Position numbers and translations under genes: made by a program. Below the pieces are notes generated by a model that did not search any database, was not told the DNA's origin, and saw only the letters and a list, made by a program, of their open reading frames with translations. A DNA stretch of 7,151 nt from Gemmatimonadales bacterium UBA1120 (GTDB taxonomy: Bacteria; Gemmatimonadota; Gemmatimonadetes; Longimicrobiales; Gaopeijiaceae): the NCBI GenBank assembly GCA_002313925.1, contig DCAZ01000085.1:17884-25034 (forward strand). Direction: 5' to 3'. Shown here piece by piece: positions 1-6,423 of the stretch (the stretch's first letter is position 1; every line of letters starts with the position of its first letter).

Positions 1-15
1 CAAATCGTTGGCTCT

Positions 16-3000
16 TCACCTCCTACCTCCTGGTTCAGAACCTCCTCGGTTCAGCCGTTCGAAATACTGGATCACAAGCTGGCGCACAGCAGGACTTAGA
101 CGTTGGAGTTGGTCCGAGTCTGGGAGTTGATAACGCAGTGCCCCAAGCTGATCCGGAGTCAGCGGCATGATTTCTCCGCGCTCGAATGCACCGGGCTCCT
201 CGGATTCTCGTTCCTCTGAGAATTCTTCCCTCTCCAAAGAACGTCCGGCATCTAATAGGCGGTGGAAGAGCCGCTCCTGACGACGGACTGTTTCCGGAGT
301 TAGTCGACCCTCAACCATCGCTTGAGCAAGTGCTTCTGCCTCTTGTGCCATCTGCTCTAGGTCGCCTAGCGTCTCATCATCGGAACCGGGTTGCTCCGCA
401 AGATCACCCAAATCGGATGCGATGGACTCCTGGCCGGCCGCAAGCTCCTGCATCTGCTGCGCCATAGCTTGCTGCCCTAACTCCATCGGCATGAGCTGCC
501 CGGTCTGATTCATAACCTCGCCCTGCTCCTGAGCAAGTTGCTCAAGCTGCTCCGCCGCGTTCTCACCCGACTGCTGCTGCGCTTGACCCATCTGTTCGGC
601 TGATGCGATAGCCATCAAAGCCAGCCGATTTAGCTGTCCTACCGTCTGCTCTGCCTGGGCATACGGCGAAGGCATAGACCCTCTGCGTCCTCCCATGGCT
701 TGTATTGTGTTCTCTATCGATTCCATCGCTTGACCCATCTGGGCCGCAAGTGCTGGGTTCCCGCTGAAAGCCCCGTCACTCTCCTCCTGTAGGCTCCTTG
801 CCATATTCTCCACCCCTTGCAGCAAAGAAGCCTCCTCTGCACGCATGCTGGCGACCTGTTCTTGGCTTGCGCCACGCATTTCTTCTCCCAGCTCACTTTG
901 GCGACGAGCTAGTGATAGAGCGTCGTCTGCAGTCTGTTCTAGAGCGCCCTGCATCGCTTCTGACTGCTGTTGCGCCATATCGTCTAATGCCGCTTGAAGT
1001 TCCTTAGAAGCTTGCTCCATCGCGGCGGCGGCTTGATCAGCTTCCTGCCCTGCCTCCTGATTCCGACCCTGAGTCGCCTTCTCTTGAGCTTCTCCCATCT
1101 CAGCCTGTGCCTGCTGCATTGACTGCTGAGCCTGATTCACGCCGGCGCTGGCCTCTCGCTCATCTAACTCCAAGAGGCGTTCTTTTAGCCGCTCCATCCG
1201 CGAATCAAGATCTTCTGCACGATCCCTCAGTTCCGCCTGCTGCCGTGGACGAAGATCGGGGTCGTCTTCTTCTCTCATAGCATCCGCGAGGGCTCGCTCC
1301 TGCCGGGCAAGTTCCTCAGCTTCCCGTGTGGTTGCCCTAAAATCCTGCTCTACCGCTGCACGCCGGAACCGTTCGAGTGATTCTTCGAGTCGTTCTCGGA
1401 AGTCCTCCTGCTGCTGTGAGAGCTGATCAAGTGACTCATTCGCACGCTGTAAATCATCCTCTTCAAGCGACTGTGCGAGCTCATCCATACGCTCTTGTAG
1501 GTCACTATCATTGAGCTGCTCCAACAACTCTTGGAGTTCTTTCAGATCTCTAGCCAACTCAGGATCTGACTGCCCTGCCTCCTCCATGATTCGTTCAAGT
1601 TCTGCCAACTCTGCCTGCAAAGAGTCAACTTGGTCAGTAAGTTGCCTTTGATCCTCGAGAGCCCGCTGTAAATCCTGGCGCTCCTCGAAGTCCGGGCGAC
1701 CCTGCTCGTCGGTAGCACTGCCTTCTTCGATTTCCCGTTGTGCAGCCGCCTCGCGTGCTAAATTCCGGTTTTCCTCTGCCTGCCGAGCAGCTTCAGCTGC
1801 GAGTTCCTCGAGGCGTTCAGCCGTTGCCTCAAGCTGCTCCTCCGCAGCGCGCTGTAACTCTGAGGCTATCGGCATGAATAGCACATATTCCCGAGTAGTA
1901 GAGATCTGCTCAGCCGGAGAGTTGTCGACGGCACGCGCGAAATACCTCACGGTATCACCAGGCAGCAAACCCCACGTCGTAAGATCCAGTAGAGGACGGG
2001 CCAGAGCTGCACGCGTTCCTCCCAAGTCGATACCCTGGGCTACTGGTTCATTCCGTTCACCGAATGCGTTCACCCTATAGGCGACAAGTTCAATGCGATC
2101 GAGTCCATAGTCATCACTCGCCTCAATAATGAGTGGTTGCTGAAGATTCAGTGAGAGGATTGTATCCTGGCCTGGAAGTGGAATGGTGATCTGTGGGGCT
2201 GAGTCAGGAACCAACGTCAGATGAATGCTTTCAGGCTGAATCTCTGGTGGGTTGCCTTGACTGTCCGATATCGACCAATCGAATAACCCACTACTTCTTG
2301 GGTGCCAAATCCCACCGAAACCTTCAGAATCAACAGTGAGTTCAGCGACGATGACCCCAAGGGAGTCCCTTAGGTCTGCCTCTGAGAGCGTCCGACTAGC
2401 CTGTCCCTCAAAAATGAGGCTAGACCCTACTGGGAGACGAAGAGGAGGAGGATCTCCGCGGTACTCATCCGGAGCAAGTCCAGTATGGAGAGGATAAGTG
2501 ACGCTCACCATCAGTTCGCTGATAAATAGTGGATCGATCGGAGTGATCCGATATGGCTCTGATTCCCCGCCGTCTTCGGCGTGGACCTGGTAGTCGATGG
2601 TCGCACCAACACCCTGGAACACATAGGTGGCACGATCGTCTAACAGGTCTAATAGCTCACTCCTTGGAATATCTCCTGCTGCTTGCCATCCCAGAGTAAC
2701 CGACTGACGCCCCGGGGCTTGCACGGTTACTTGGACATCCGAGCCTCTCAGGACTTCGATTGACCCCGGTGTCACGACGATCCGAGCCAATACGGGATCG
2801 CGCATGGTTTTCAAGGGCGAAGATAACGACCCCAAAGCACGGGATGACCTTGATGGGTTAGCCACTCCAAGAATGACTAGGAGTAAGGTTAGCGCCATCA
2901 GAGTATTCAACCCGCGGCGAGTCCAAAATTGAATCTGTTTTCCCAGGCCTCCAGTCAATCCGCCTGAGCTGAATTTCCCTAGCGTACCAAGCACCCTTGA

Positions 3001-3378
3001 CGCAGCCTCATTCGCAAGCAACCGAGAGACCCCACCTGGTAGTTCCCGACCCAGTTCTATAGAGCCCCTCAGGACACCTGAGCTGAGTCCAGCTGCCCGC
3101 TCCATAACCACTGCCAGTGGCTCATCAGCAAGCACATAGCGCATGATCAGGTAGTAACCCAGCCAAGAACCAGCAAATCCTATCAAGACCAGCATATCAA
3201 GAAGGGCTGGAACTCTACTCCCTTGGGACCAGAGATTGGACTCAGCAAGTATCCATGCGGTCACAAATACCAAACTGACCCCAACGATGAACCATATCCC
3301 GATCGCCCCAGCAGCCATTTTACCAAGATGGCTTCGAACACCCAATACCTTCTCGCCTAACCGGGCTGAGGGACTCAC
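16..3378 (-). CDS. DUF4175-like membrane-anchored coiled-coil envelope protein
   Basis: This is a 1120-residue protein of unknown biochemical role whose layout matches large DUF4175-type proteins. Three hydrophobic segments lie at about residues 21-44, 58-80 and 157-173. An extracytoplasmic beta-rich, Ig-like region follows at about 195-500. From about 505 to 1050 comes a very long, charged coiled coil, rich in E, Q, A and R at first and in Q, A and M later, with a G/P/S break near 896-905. The C-terminus (about 1070-1110) holds a compact segment with a PLTPDQLGALRYQLP motif and an LSPAVRQLVIQYFERL helix. The start is GTG; it shares its G with the TAG stop of the upstream DUF4159 gene, so translation is probably coupled. 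Membrane anchoring and an envelope-spanning or scaffold role are inferred. In other bacteria such proteins often sit near MoxR/BatA-type genes, but none is visible here. The family name is from recalled architecture and was not searched. Confidence 0.82.
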   Translation of the reverse strand: MSPSARLGEKVLGVRSHLGKMAAGAIGIWFIVGVSLVFVTAWILAESNLWSQGSRVPALLDMLVLIGFAGSWLGYYLIMRYVLADEPLAVVMERAAGLSSGVLRGSIELGRELPGGVSRLLANEAASRVLGTLGKFSSGGLTGGLGKQIQFWTRRGLNTLMALTLLLVILGVANPSRSSRALGSLSSPLKTMRDPVLARIVVTPGSIEVLRGSDVQVTVQAPGRQSVTLGWQAAGDIPRSELLDLLDDRATYVFQGVGATIDYQVHAEDGGESEPYRITPIDPLFISELMVSVTYPLHTGLAPDEYRGDPPPLRLPVGSSLIFEGQASRTLSEADLRDSLGVIVAELTVDSEGFGGIWHPRSSGLFDWSISDSQGNPPEIQPESIHLTLVPDSAPQITIPLPGQDTILSLNLQQPLIIEASDDYGLDRIELVAYRVNAFGERNEPVAQGIDLGGTRAALARPLLDLTTWGLLPGDTVRYFARAVDNSPAEQISTTREYVLFMPIASELQRAAEEQLEATAERLEELAAEAARQAEENRNLAREAAAQREIEEGSATDEQGRPDFEERQDLQRALEDQRQLTDQVDSLQAELAELERIMEEAGQSDPELARDLKELQELLEQLNDSDLQERMDELAQSLEEDDLQRANESLDQLSQQQEDFRERLEESLERFRRAAVEQDFRATTREAEELARQERALADAMREEDDPDLRPRQQAELRDRAEDLDSRMERLKERLLELDEREASAGVNQAQQSMQQAQAEMGEAQEKATQGRNQEAGQEADQAAAAMEQASKELQAALDDMAQQQSEAMQGALEQTADDALSLARRQSELGEEMRGASQEQVASMRAEEASLLQGVENMARSLQEESDGAFSGNPALAAQMGQAMESIENTIQAMGGRRGSMPSPYAQAEQTVGQLNRLALMAIASAEQMGQAQQQSGENAAEQLEQLAQEQGEVMNQTGQLMPMELGQQAMAQQMQELAAGQESIASDLGDLAEQPGSDDETLGDLEQMAQEAEALAQAMVEGRLTPETVRRQERLFHRLLDAGRSLEREEFSEERESEEPGAFERGEIMPLTPDQLGALRYQLPDSDQLQRLSPAVRQLVIQYFERLNRGGSEPGGRR
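19..31 (-). promoter_or_regulatory. Tandem Shine-Dalgarno sequence at the 3' end of the DUF4175-like gene
   Basis: Read on the minus strand this is AGGAGGTAGGAGG, running straight into the TGA stop (18-16). The second copy, with the TGA, forms AGGAGGTGA, an ideal complement to the 16S rRNA 3' end. The same bases encode the protein's last residues (GGRR). No ATG or GTG follows within the window. The only start-like codon is a TTG at 3-1, about 15 nt away, so the served gene probably starts at or just past the left edge and continues the operon. Confidence 0.55.
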
Positions 3379-4043
3379 TAGGTAGCTTGTCCTAGCACGA
3401 ACATGAAAAGATTGACACCCATCCTTAAGGCACGCTCCCTGATTTCAGGCGGATCATCATGCACATCCTCGTCTTCCCATCCATCCCCTAAGTCAGATTC
3501 GTAGGAATAGAAGACCACAAGTCGCCCACCATGGAAAATTCCTAATGCCTGAGGTCGCTCACCATCATGTTCGTGGATTTTGGGTAAGCCCTCTGGGAAG
3601 TCGAAGAAGACATGAAAGACTGGGTGATCGACTGGAATTTCAGTGAGTTCCGTATCCGGGAAAATCTCCGCAATCTCCTCCCGGAATGATTCATCCAAAC
3701 CATAATTGTCATCCACATGGAGAAAGCCACCGGCCAATAGGTAATTTCTCAGTGCCTCACGTTCTGCTGGGCTAAAGCGGACGTCACCGTGTCCAGTCAA
3801 GTAGAGGTAGGGATAGTCACGGAGGGCTGGGTCTAGAGGCCTCAGATTTACTTCACGCCGGGCCACAGGAATACCCGTACGCTCACGGATGGCTGCAAGC
3901 AGATTAGGGAGTGAGGATGGATTCGCATACCAATCTCCTCCTCCCTCATATTGCAATCGGGCGATCGTGATCGAATCTCCTTTTGGAACCTCGATCACGG
4001 GCGAGGCAAGAGACACGAATGCGACTAGAGCGATCCAGGTCAT
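3378..4043 (-). CDS. DUF4159 family protein
   Basis: This 221-residue protein has the hallmarks of DUF4159, a family of unknown function with a glutamine-amidotransferase-like fold. A short hydrophobic N-terminus (residues 1-15) could be a weak signal peptide. Conserved blocks follow: RLQYEGGGDWYANPSSLPNLL at 29-49, YLTGHGDVRFSP at 81-92, GGFLHVDDNYG at 105-115, VDHPVFHVFFDFPEGLP at 138-154, and a C-terminal block from ALGIFHGGRLVVFYSYESDLGDGW to the MGVNLFMFVL helix. The many His and Asp residues (HVDDN, DHP, HEHDG, DEDVHDD) give it a polar pocket that could bind metal, though this is inference. The start ATG overlaps the rsmI stop as ATGA. An AGGAG lies 4 nt upstream (4048-4052), inside rsmI. 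The stop TAG shares one base with the next gene's GTG. Adjacency to the DUF4175-like gene recalls DUF4159/DUF4175 pairings in envelope gene clusters elsewhere. Confidence 0.88.
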   Translation of the reverse strand: MTWIALVAFVSLASPVIEVPKGDSITIARLQYEGGGDWYANPSSLPNLLAAIRERTGIPVARREVNLRPLDPALRDYPYLYLTGHGDVRFSPAEREALRNYLLAGGFLHVDDNYGLDESFREEIAEIFPDTELTEIPVDHPVFHVFFDFPEGLPKIHEHDGERPQALGIFHGGRLVVFYSYESDLGDGWEDEDVHDDPPEIRERALRMGVNLFMFVLGQAT

Positions 4044-4897
4044 ACTTCTCCTATAGTCTTCCTAGTTTCTAGCACAATACGGTACGCTTCATTCCGTGAT
4101 AGGTCGAGTCGATTGGCAACTTCTTTGGCAGCCTCAGATGCTTTCATACCCATCCCCTCCAATTCACCGGCAAGTGCACGCGCCTCTTCACTTTTGTCCT
4201 CTGCTATATCTCCAGGTGCCCCTTTCCCTATACCAGATACCACGATTGTCACCTCCCCCTTCGGAGCACGGTCCCGGTAGAAGGTATAGAGTTCACCAAG
4301 TGTGCCACGACGAATATTCTCATGTACTTTTGTCAATTCTCTTGCCACCGCTGCAGATCGGTTAATACCGCAGACTTCGGACAACTCATTCAGCAGTTTC
4401 GCTAGGCGCTGTGGTGATTCGAAGAGTACCACCGGATGTTCAGCATCACGAATAATTTCCATCAGGCGACCTCTCCGGCGGCCCTTGCGCTCCGGAAAGC
4501 CATAGAAGCTGAATCCTGAAGTAGTAAGGCCCGAAGCGACAAGTGAAGCTAATACCGCTGAGGGACCAGGAATCGGAATTACCACATGCCCTGCCCGAAT
4601 TGCTGCCGATACAACCCGAGCCCCGGGATCAGAGATAAGGGGTGTCCCGGCATCGGATACAAGGGCCAGGTCCTTTCCCGCTTCTAGCCACTCTAGCACC
4701 CGACTGATGCGCCGTTCCTCATTATGGGCATGTAATGACACAAGAGGCACATCCGAACTTATGTGATTAATCAGTACCCGGGTTCTCCGTGTATCCTCAG
4801 AAAGGACGCGATACACAGAGCAAAGTATTTCGGCTGCCCGAATGCTCAGGTCGCCGAGATTGCCGATTGGGGTGCTAACAACGTAGAGAGTAGCCAC
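4040..4897 (-). CDS. rsmI: 16S rRNA (cytidine(1402)-2'-O)-methyltransferase RsmI
   Basis: RsmI uses S-adenosylmethionine to methylate the 2'-O of C1402 in the decoding centre of the small ribosomal subunit. The tetrapyrrole-methylase-like fold is clear. Numbered from the alternative ATG, the motifs are VSTPIGNLGD (27-36), EDTRRT (54-59), HNEERR (78-83), SDAGTPLISDPG (101-112), PIPGPSA (128-134), FYGFPERKGRR (151-161), LFESPQRL (178-185), ARELTKVHE (205-213) and KGEVTIVV (233-240). The C-terminal helix-turn-helix-like segment (KASEAAKEVANRL, then LSRNEAYRIVLE) is typical of the family. I prefer the GTG at 4897 because it yields MATLYVVSTPIGN, the usual family N-terminus, and about 285 residues, close to E. 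coli RsmI. An in-frame ATG at 4957 would add 20 atypical residues and sit 16 nt after the trxA stop. Neither start has a good Shine-Dalgarno sequence. The gene ends in an ATGA overlap with the DUF4159 gene. Confidence 0.95.
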   Translation of the reverse strand: MATLYVVSTPIGNLGDLSIRAAEILCSVYRVLSEDTRRTRVLINHISSDVPLVSLHAHNEERRISRVLEWLEAGKDLALVSDAGTPLISDPGARVVSAAIRAGHVVIPIPGPSAVLASLVASGLTTSGFSFYGFPERKGRRRGRLMEIIRDAEHPVVLFESPQRLAKLLNELSEVCGINRSAAVARELTKVHENIRRGTLGELYTFYRDRAPKGEVTIVVSGIGKGAPGDIAEDKSEEARALAGELEGMGMKASEAAKEVANRLDLSRNEAYRIVLETRKTIGEV

Positions 4898-4969
4898 TAC
4901 TGAAGATAAACGAAGAGACCAGATCAATCCTCTCCGACCTGCCTCAGCCGAAAACAATTCAGGTTATAC

Positions 4970-4984
4970 AGCACTACAAGTGCT
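4970..4984 (-). other. Small perfect hairpin over the trxA stop codon
   Basis: The bases AGCACT, ACA, AGTGCT form a 6-bp perfect inverted repeat with a 3-nt loop, and the trxA TAG stop falls inside it. There is no U-rich tail, so it is not a convincing terminator. It could affect coupling or mRNA processing between trxA and rsmI, or simply be chance. Confidence 0.25.
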
Positions 4985-5309
4985 TGAGAATCTTCTCCTC
5001 AAGAGTTTCACGTTGCACGAATCCGGTGACCGTATCGACGAGCTCACCGTCCTTGAAAAATAAAAGTTGCGGTATGCTCCGAATTGCAAAGCGCACAGTT
5101 GTTTCTTGGTTAGAATCGACATCAAGTTTACCAACCCGAAGCCCCTTAGCTTGATATTCACCTGCCAATTCCTCAACGATTGGTGCGATCTGCCGACACG
5201 GACCACACCAAGCTGCCCAAAAGTCAATCATGTGCAGTCCTTCTGACTTTTCGATCTCTTCCTCAAAGTTCGCGTCAGTCACTTCAACAATCGCATCACT
5301 GGTCCCCAT
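4974..5309 (-). CDS. trxA: Thioredoxin
   Basis: This is a 111-residue cytoplasmic thioredoxin, close to the usual length of about 108. It is a disulfide reductase that passes electrons from thioredoxin reductase to protein targets. The active site WCGPC is at residues 34-38. The buried acid of the DFWAAW motif (D29) precedes it, the KLDVD strand follows at 61-65, and the cis-proline is in RSIPQLLFFKDGE (P80). There is no signal peptide or membrane anchor, which argues for classical TrxA rather than a periplasmic thioredoxin-like protein. The start is an ATG with AAGGAG 6 nt upstream (5316-5321). It is the first gene of the minus-strand cluster, and rsmI follows with no clear terminator between them. 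Its promoter must lie in the 85-bp spacer shared with mce. Confidence 0.96.
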   Translation of the reverse strand: MGTSDAIVEVTDANFEEEIEKSEGLHMIDFWAAWCGPCRQIAPIVEELAGEYQAKGLRVGKLDVDSNQETTVRFAIRSIPQLLFFKDGELVDTVTGFVQRETLEEKILKHL

Positions 5310-5394
5310 GCACTTCTCCTTGTCAGTTTGGTTGGGAAGAGCTTACGATCGCTCCTCTCAACATCCTATTATGTAGATCCCGCTGCAGGATATC
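5310..5394. promoter_or_regulatory. Divergent promoter spacer between trxA and mce
   Basis: These 85 bases must hold promoters for both directions unless transcription enters from elsewhere. The AT-rich patch at 5367-5373 reads TATTAT on the plus strand (one mismatch to TATAAT) and CATAAT on the minus strand, so one patch could act as the -10 for both. No strong TTGACA-like -35 is visible; TTACGA at 5343-5348 is a weak plus-strand candidate with an 18-nt spacer. An AGGA at 5387-5390, 4 nt before the mce ATG, is a modest ribosome binding site. Confidence 0.35.
5316..5321 (-). promoter_or_regulatory. Ribosome binding site of trxA
   Basis: AAGGAG on the minus strand lies 6 nt before the trxA ATG. 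It is one of the best placed Shine-Dalgarno sequences in the window and fixes the trxA start. Confidence 0.8.
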
Positions 5395-5805
5395 ATGTCC
5401 GCACCTGCCGAAGCCAATTTACCACTTGATCATGTCGCAATCGCTGTCACTTCTCTAGAAGAAGTATGCTCGCTCTATGAACTAATCTCGGGGGAAACTC
5501 GCACGACACCTGAAGTACTTGAAGCTCAAGGAGTTCGAGTCGCCTTCGTGGGGTCGATTGAGTTCCTAGAGCCCTTGAACCCGGAAACATCTGTAGGCCG
5601 TTTTATCTCTGCCCGTGGCCCGAGTCTCCATCACGTAGCATATCGTACTGCTGATATCATATCAGAAATCTCACGTCTTAAGAAAAATGGCTTTGAGGTA
5701 ATTGATCCGGAACCTAGACCTGGTGCCAAAGGACATCTCGTCACTTTCCTTCACCCTTCTACAGCCGGAGGGGTACTAATCGAACTCGTACAGCACCCCT
5801 CATGA
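5395..5805 (+). CDS. mce: Methylmalonyl-CoA epimerase
   Basis: This 136-residue protein of the vicinal oxygen chelate (glyoxalase) fold matches methylmalonyl-CoA epimerases in length and motifs. The enzyme interconverts (2R)- and (2S)-methylmalonyl-CoA, linking propionyl-CoA carboxylase to the B12-dependent mutase. Two beta-alpha-beta-beta-beta modules are visible. The likely metal ligands are H13 in LDHVAIAV, E57 in SIEFLEP, H80 in SLHHVAY and E130 in VLIELVQ. Also typical are EAQGVRVAF at 43-51 (E43 is a candidate catalytic base), PRPGAKGHLVTFLHPSTAGG at 107-126 and the FISARGPSLHH stretch. The start ATG has a modest AGGA upstream and the protein begins normally for the family. The gene is transcribed divergently from trxA. 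The mutase and carboxylase genes are not in the window, so pathway membership rests on the family. A generic glyoxalase-fold protein is the alternative, but the motif match is good. Confidence 0.92.
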   Translation: MSAPAEANLPLDHVAIAVTSLEEVCSLYELISGETRTTPEVLEAQGVRVAFVGSIEFLEPLNPETSVGRFISARGPSLHHVAYRTADIISEISRLKKNGFEVIDPEPRPGAKGHLVTFLHPSTAGGVLIELVQHPS

Positions 5806-5931
5806 TGACCCTACAAACCTGGATACCTAAAAACCTCGTGTGTGGTACAAGTAATCGAGGAGGATCTGGCCAAAATACTGGGGTATACAAAAGCAGAACT
5901 CATTTTGATAACTCTTCAGAGATTCTCCAAC

Positions 5932-6282
5932 GTGTGTGCGAGTAAATCAAGGTCTTCATTGCACCGGTTAACTTTGGGAATTCTCCTTAGCTCCCTTGCG
6001 TGTGGAGGGAGCCAATCGAACCTCCCCGAAGGCGATCTGATCGAACCCGAGGATTTCATTGAAACCTATGTGGATCTTCGGGCCGCAGCTCTCATCACAG
6101 AAGATGGTCAAGTGACGGAGGCAGGTCGATCCGAAGTCTTGGATCGCTATGGAATATCAGAAGAAGACCTCATCTCTTTCACCCAAGCTTACGGTGAAGA
6201 TTTGATGTTCATGCAAGAACTATGGAATGAAATTGAGTTGAGGTTAGAGAATACACGATCATCTCCGGACACTATGAACTAG
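5932..6282 (+). CDS. Putative small lipoprotein, DUF4296-like
   Basis: I do not recognise a named gene here. The GTG start at 5932 gives a 116-residue protein with a clear export signal: a basic N-region (K5, R7, H11, R12), a hydrophobic core LTLGILLSSLA, then C24 followed by GG. SLAC is a relaxed lipobox, so lipidation at C24 is probable but not certain. The mature part is short, acidic and helical: a P/E linker, then DFIETYVDLRAAAL at 41-54, a SEVLDRYGISEEDLISF block at 67-83 and a C-terminal helix from AYGEDLMFM to ELRLE. This order (D-rich helix, then a 'KYG' turn, then a Y/E helix) resembles DUF4296 lipoproteins of Bacteroidota; the resemblance is recalled, not searched. An upstream in-frame GTG at 5842 would add 30 residues that bury the signal peptide. 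The ribosome binding site is weak (AGAGA, 5918-5922). Confidence 0.7.
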   Translation: MCASKSRSSLHRLTLGILLSSLACGGSQSNLPEGDLIEPEDFIETYVDLRAAALITEDGQVTEAGRSEVLDRYGISEEDLISFTQAYGEDLMFMQELWNEIELRLENTRSSPDTMN

Positions 6283-6350
6283 TGACGGCGTAGCTAGAGT
6301 GACCTTTCGATACCGGTTCGAAGTCATCAGCAAAATGCCATTCGCACCCC

Positions 6351-6356
6351 GATAAT
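6351..6356 (+). promoter_or_regulatory. Candidate -10 element upstream of the His-rich protein gene
   Basis: GATAAT has one mismatch to TATAAT and lies about 68 nt before the ATG at 6424, in a 141-base gap between genes. The expected -35 position holds only a poor match (TCAGCA, 6327-6332), so this is a weak call. Confidence 0.22.
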
Positions 6357-6411
6357 GAGTGGCGTATATGCTTATGTGGAGCTAGTCTATCGCCCCCAGA
6401 ATCACCACTGC

Positions 6412-6416
6412 AGGAG
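6412..6416 (+). promoter_or_regulatory. Ribosome binding site deciding the start at 6424
   Basis: AGGAG is followed by 7 nt and then the ATG at 6424. This supports that start over the in-frame ATG at 6355, which has no such site and would place 23 non-signal residues before the signal peptide. Confidence 0.8.
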
Positions 6417-6423
6417 ATTGATC

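Noticed and set aside
186..467. Plus-strand open frame opposite the DUF4175-like gene, with similar ones opposite rsmI and trxA
   Set aside because: These are antisense to well-supported genes, have no ribosome binding sites and show low-complexity protein with no recognisable family.
165..1866. Recurrent CTG/CTGC-rich stretches suggesting a microsatellite
   Set aside because: They are explained by Gln- and Ala-rich coiled-coil codons read on the minus strand, with no fixed repeat period.
5651..5665. 15-base palindrome CTGATATCATATCAG inside mce
   Set aside because: It lies in the middle of coding sequence, encodes ordinary residues and is short enough to be chance.
5857..5863. GAGGAGG, a strong Shine-Dalgarno-like string after mce
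   Set aside because: No start codon follows at a usable distance and no plausible small gene begins there.
5842..5931. In-frame GTG at 5842 as the start of the lipoprotein gene
   Set aside because: It has no ribosome binding site and would place 30 residues before the signal peptide, removing its N-terminal position.
6314..6324. GGTTCGAAGTC-like string resembling a tRNA T-arm
   Set aside because: The flanking bases do not form a T-stem, and no acceptor, D- or anticodon stem can be built around it.
6355..6423. In-frame ATG at 6355 as the start of the His-rich gene
   Set aside because: The AGGAG before 6424 and the signal peptide beginning there both favour the later start.
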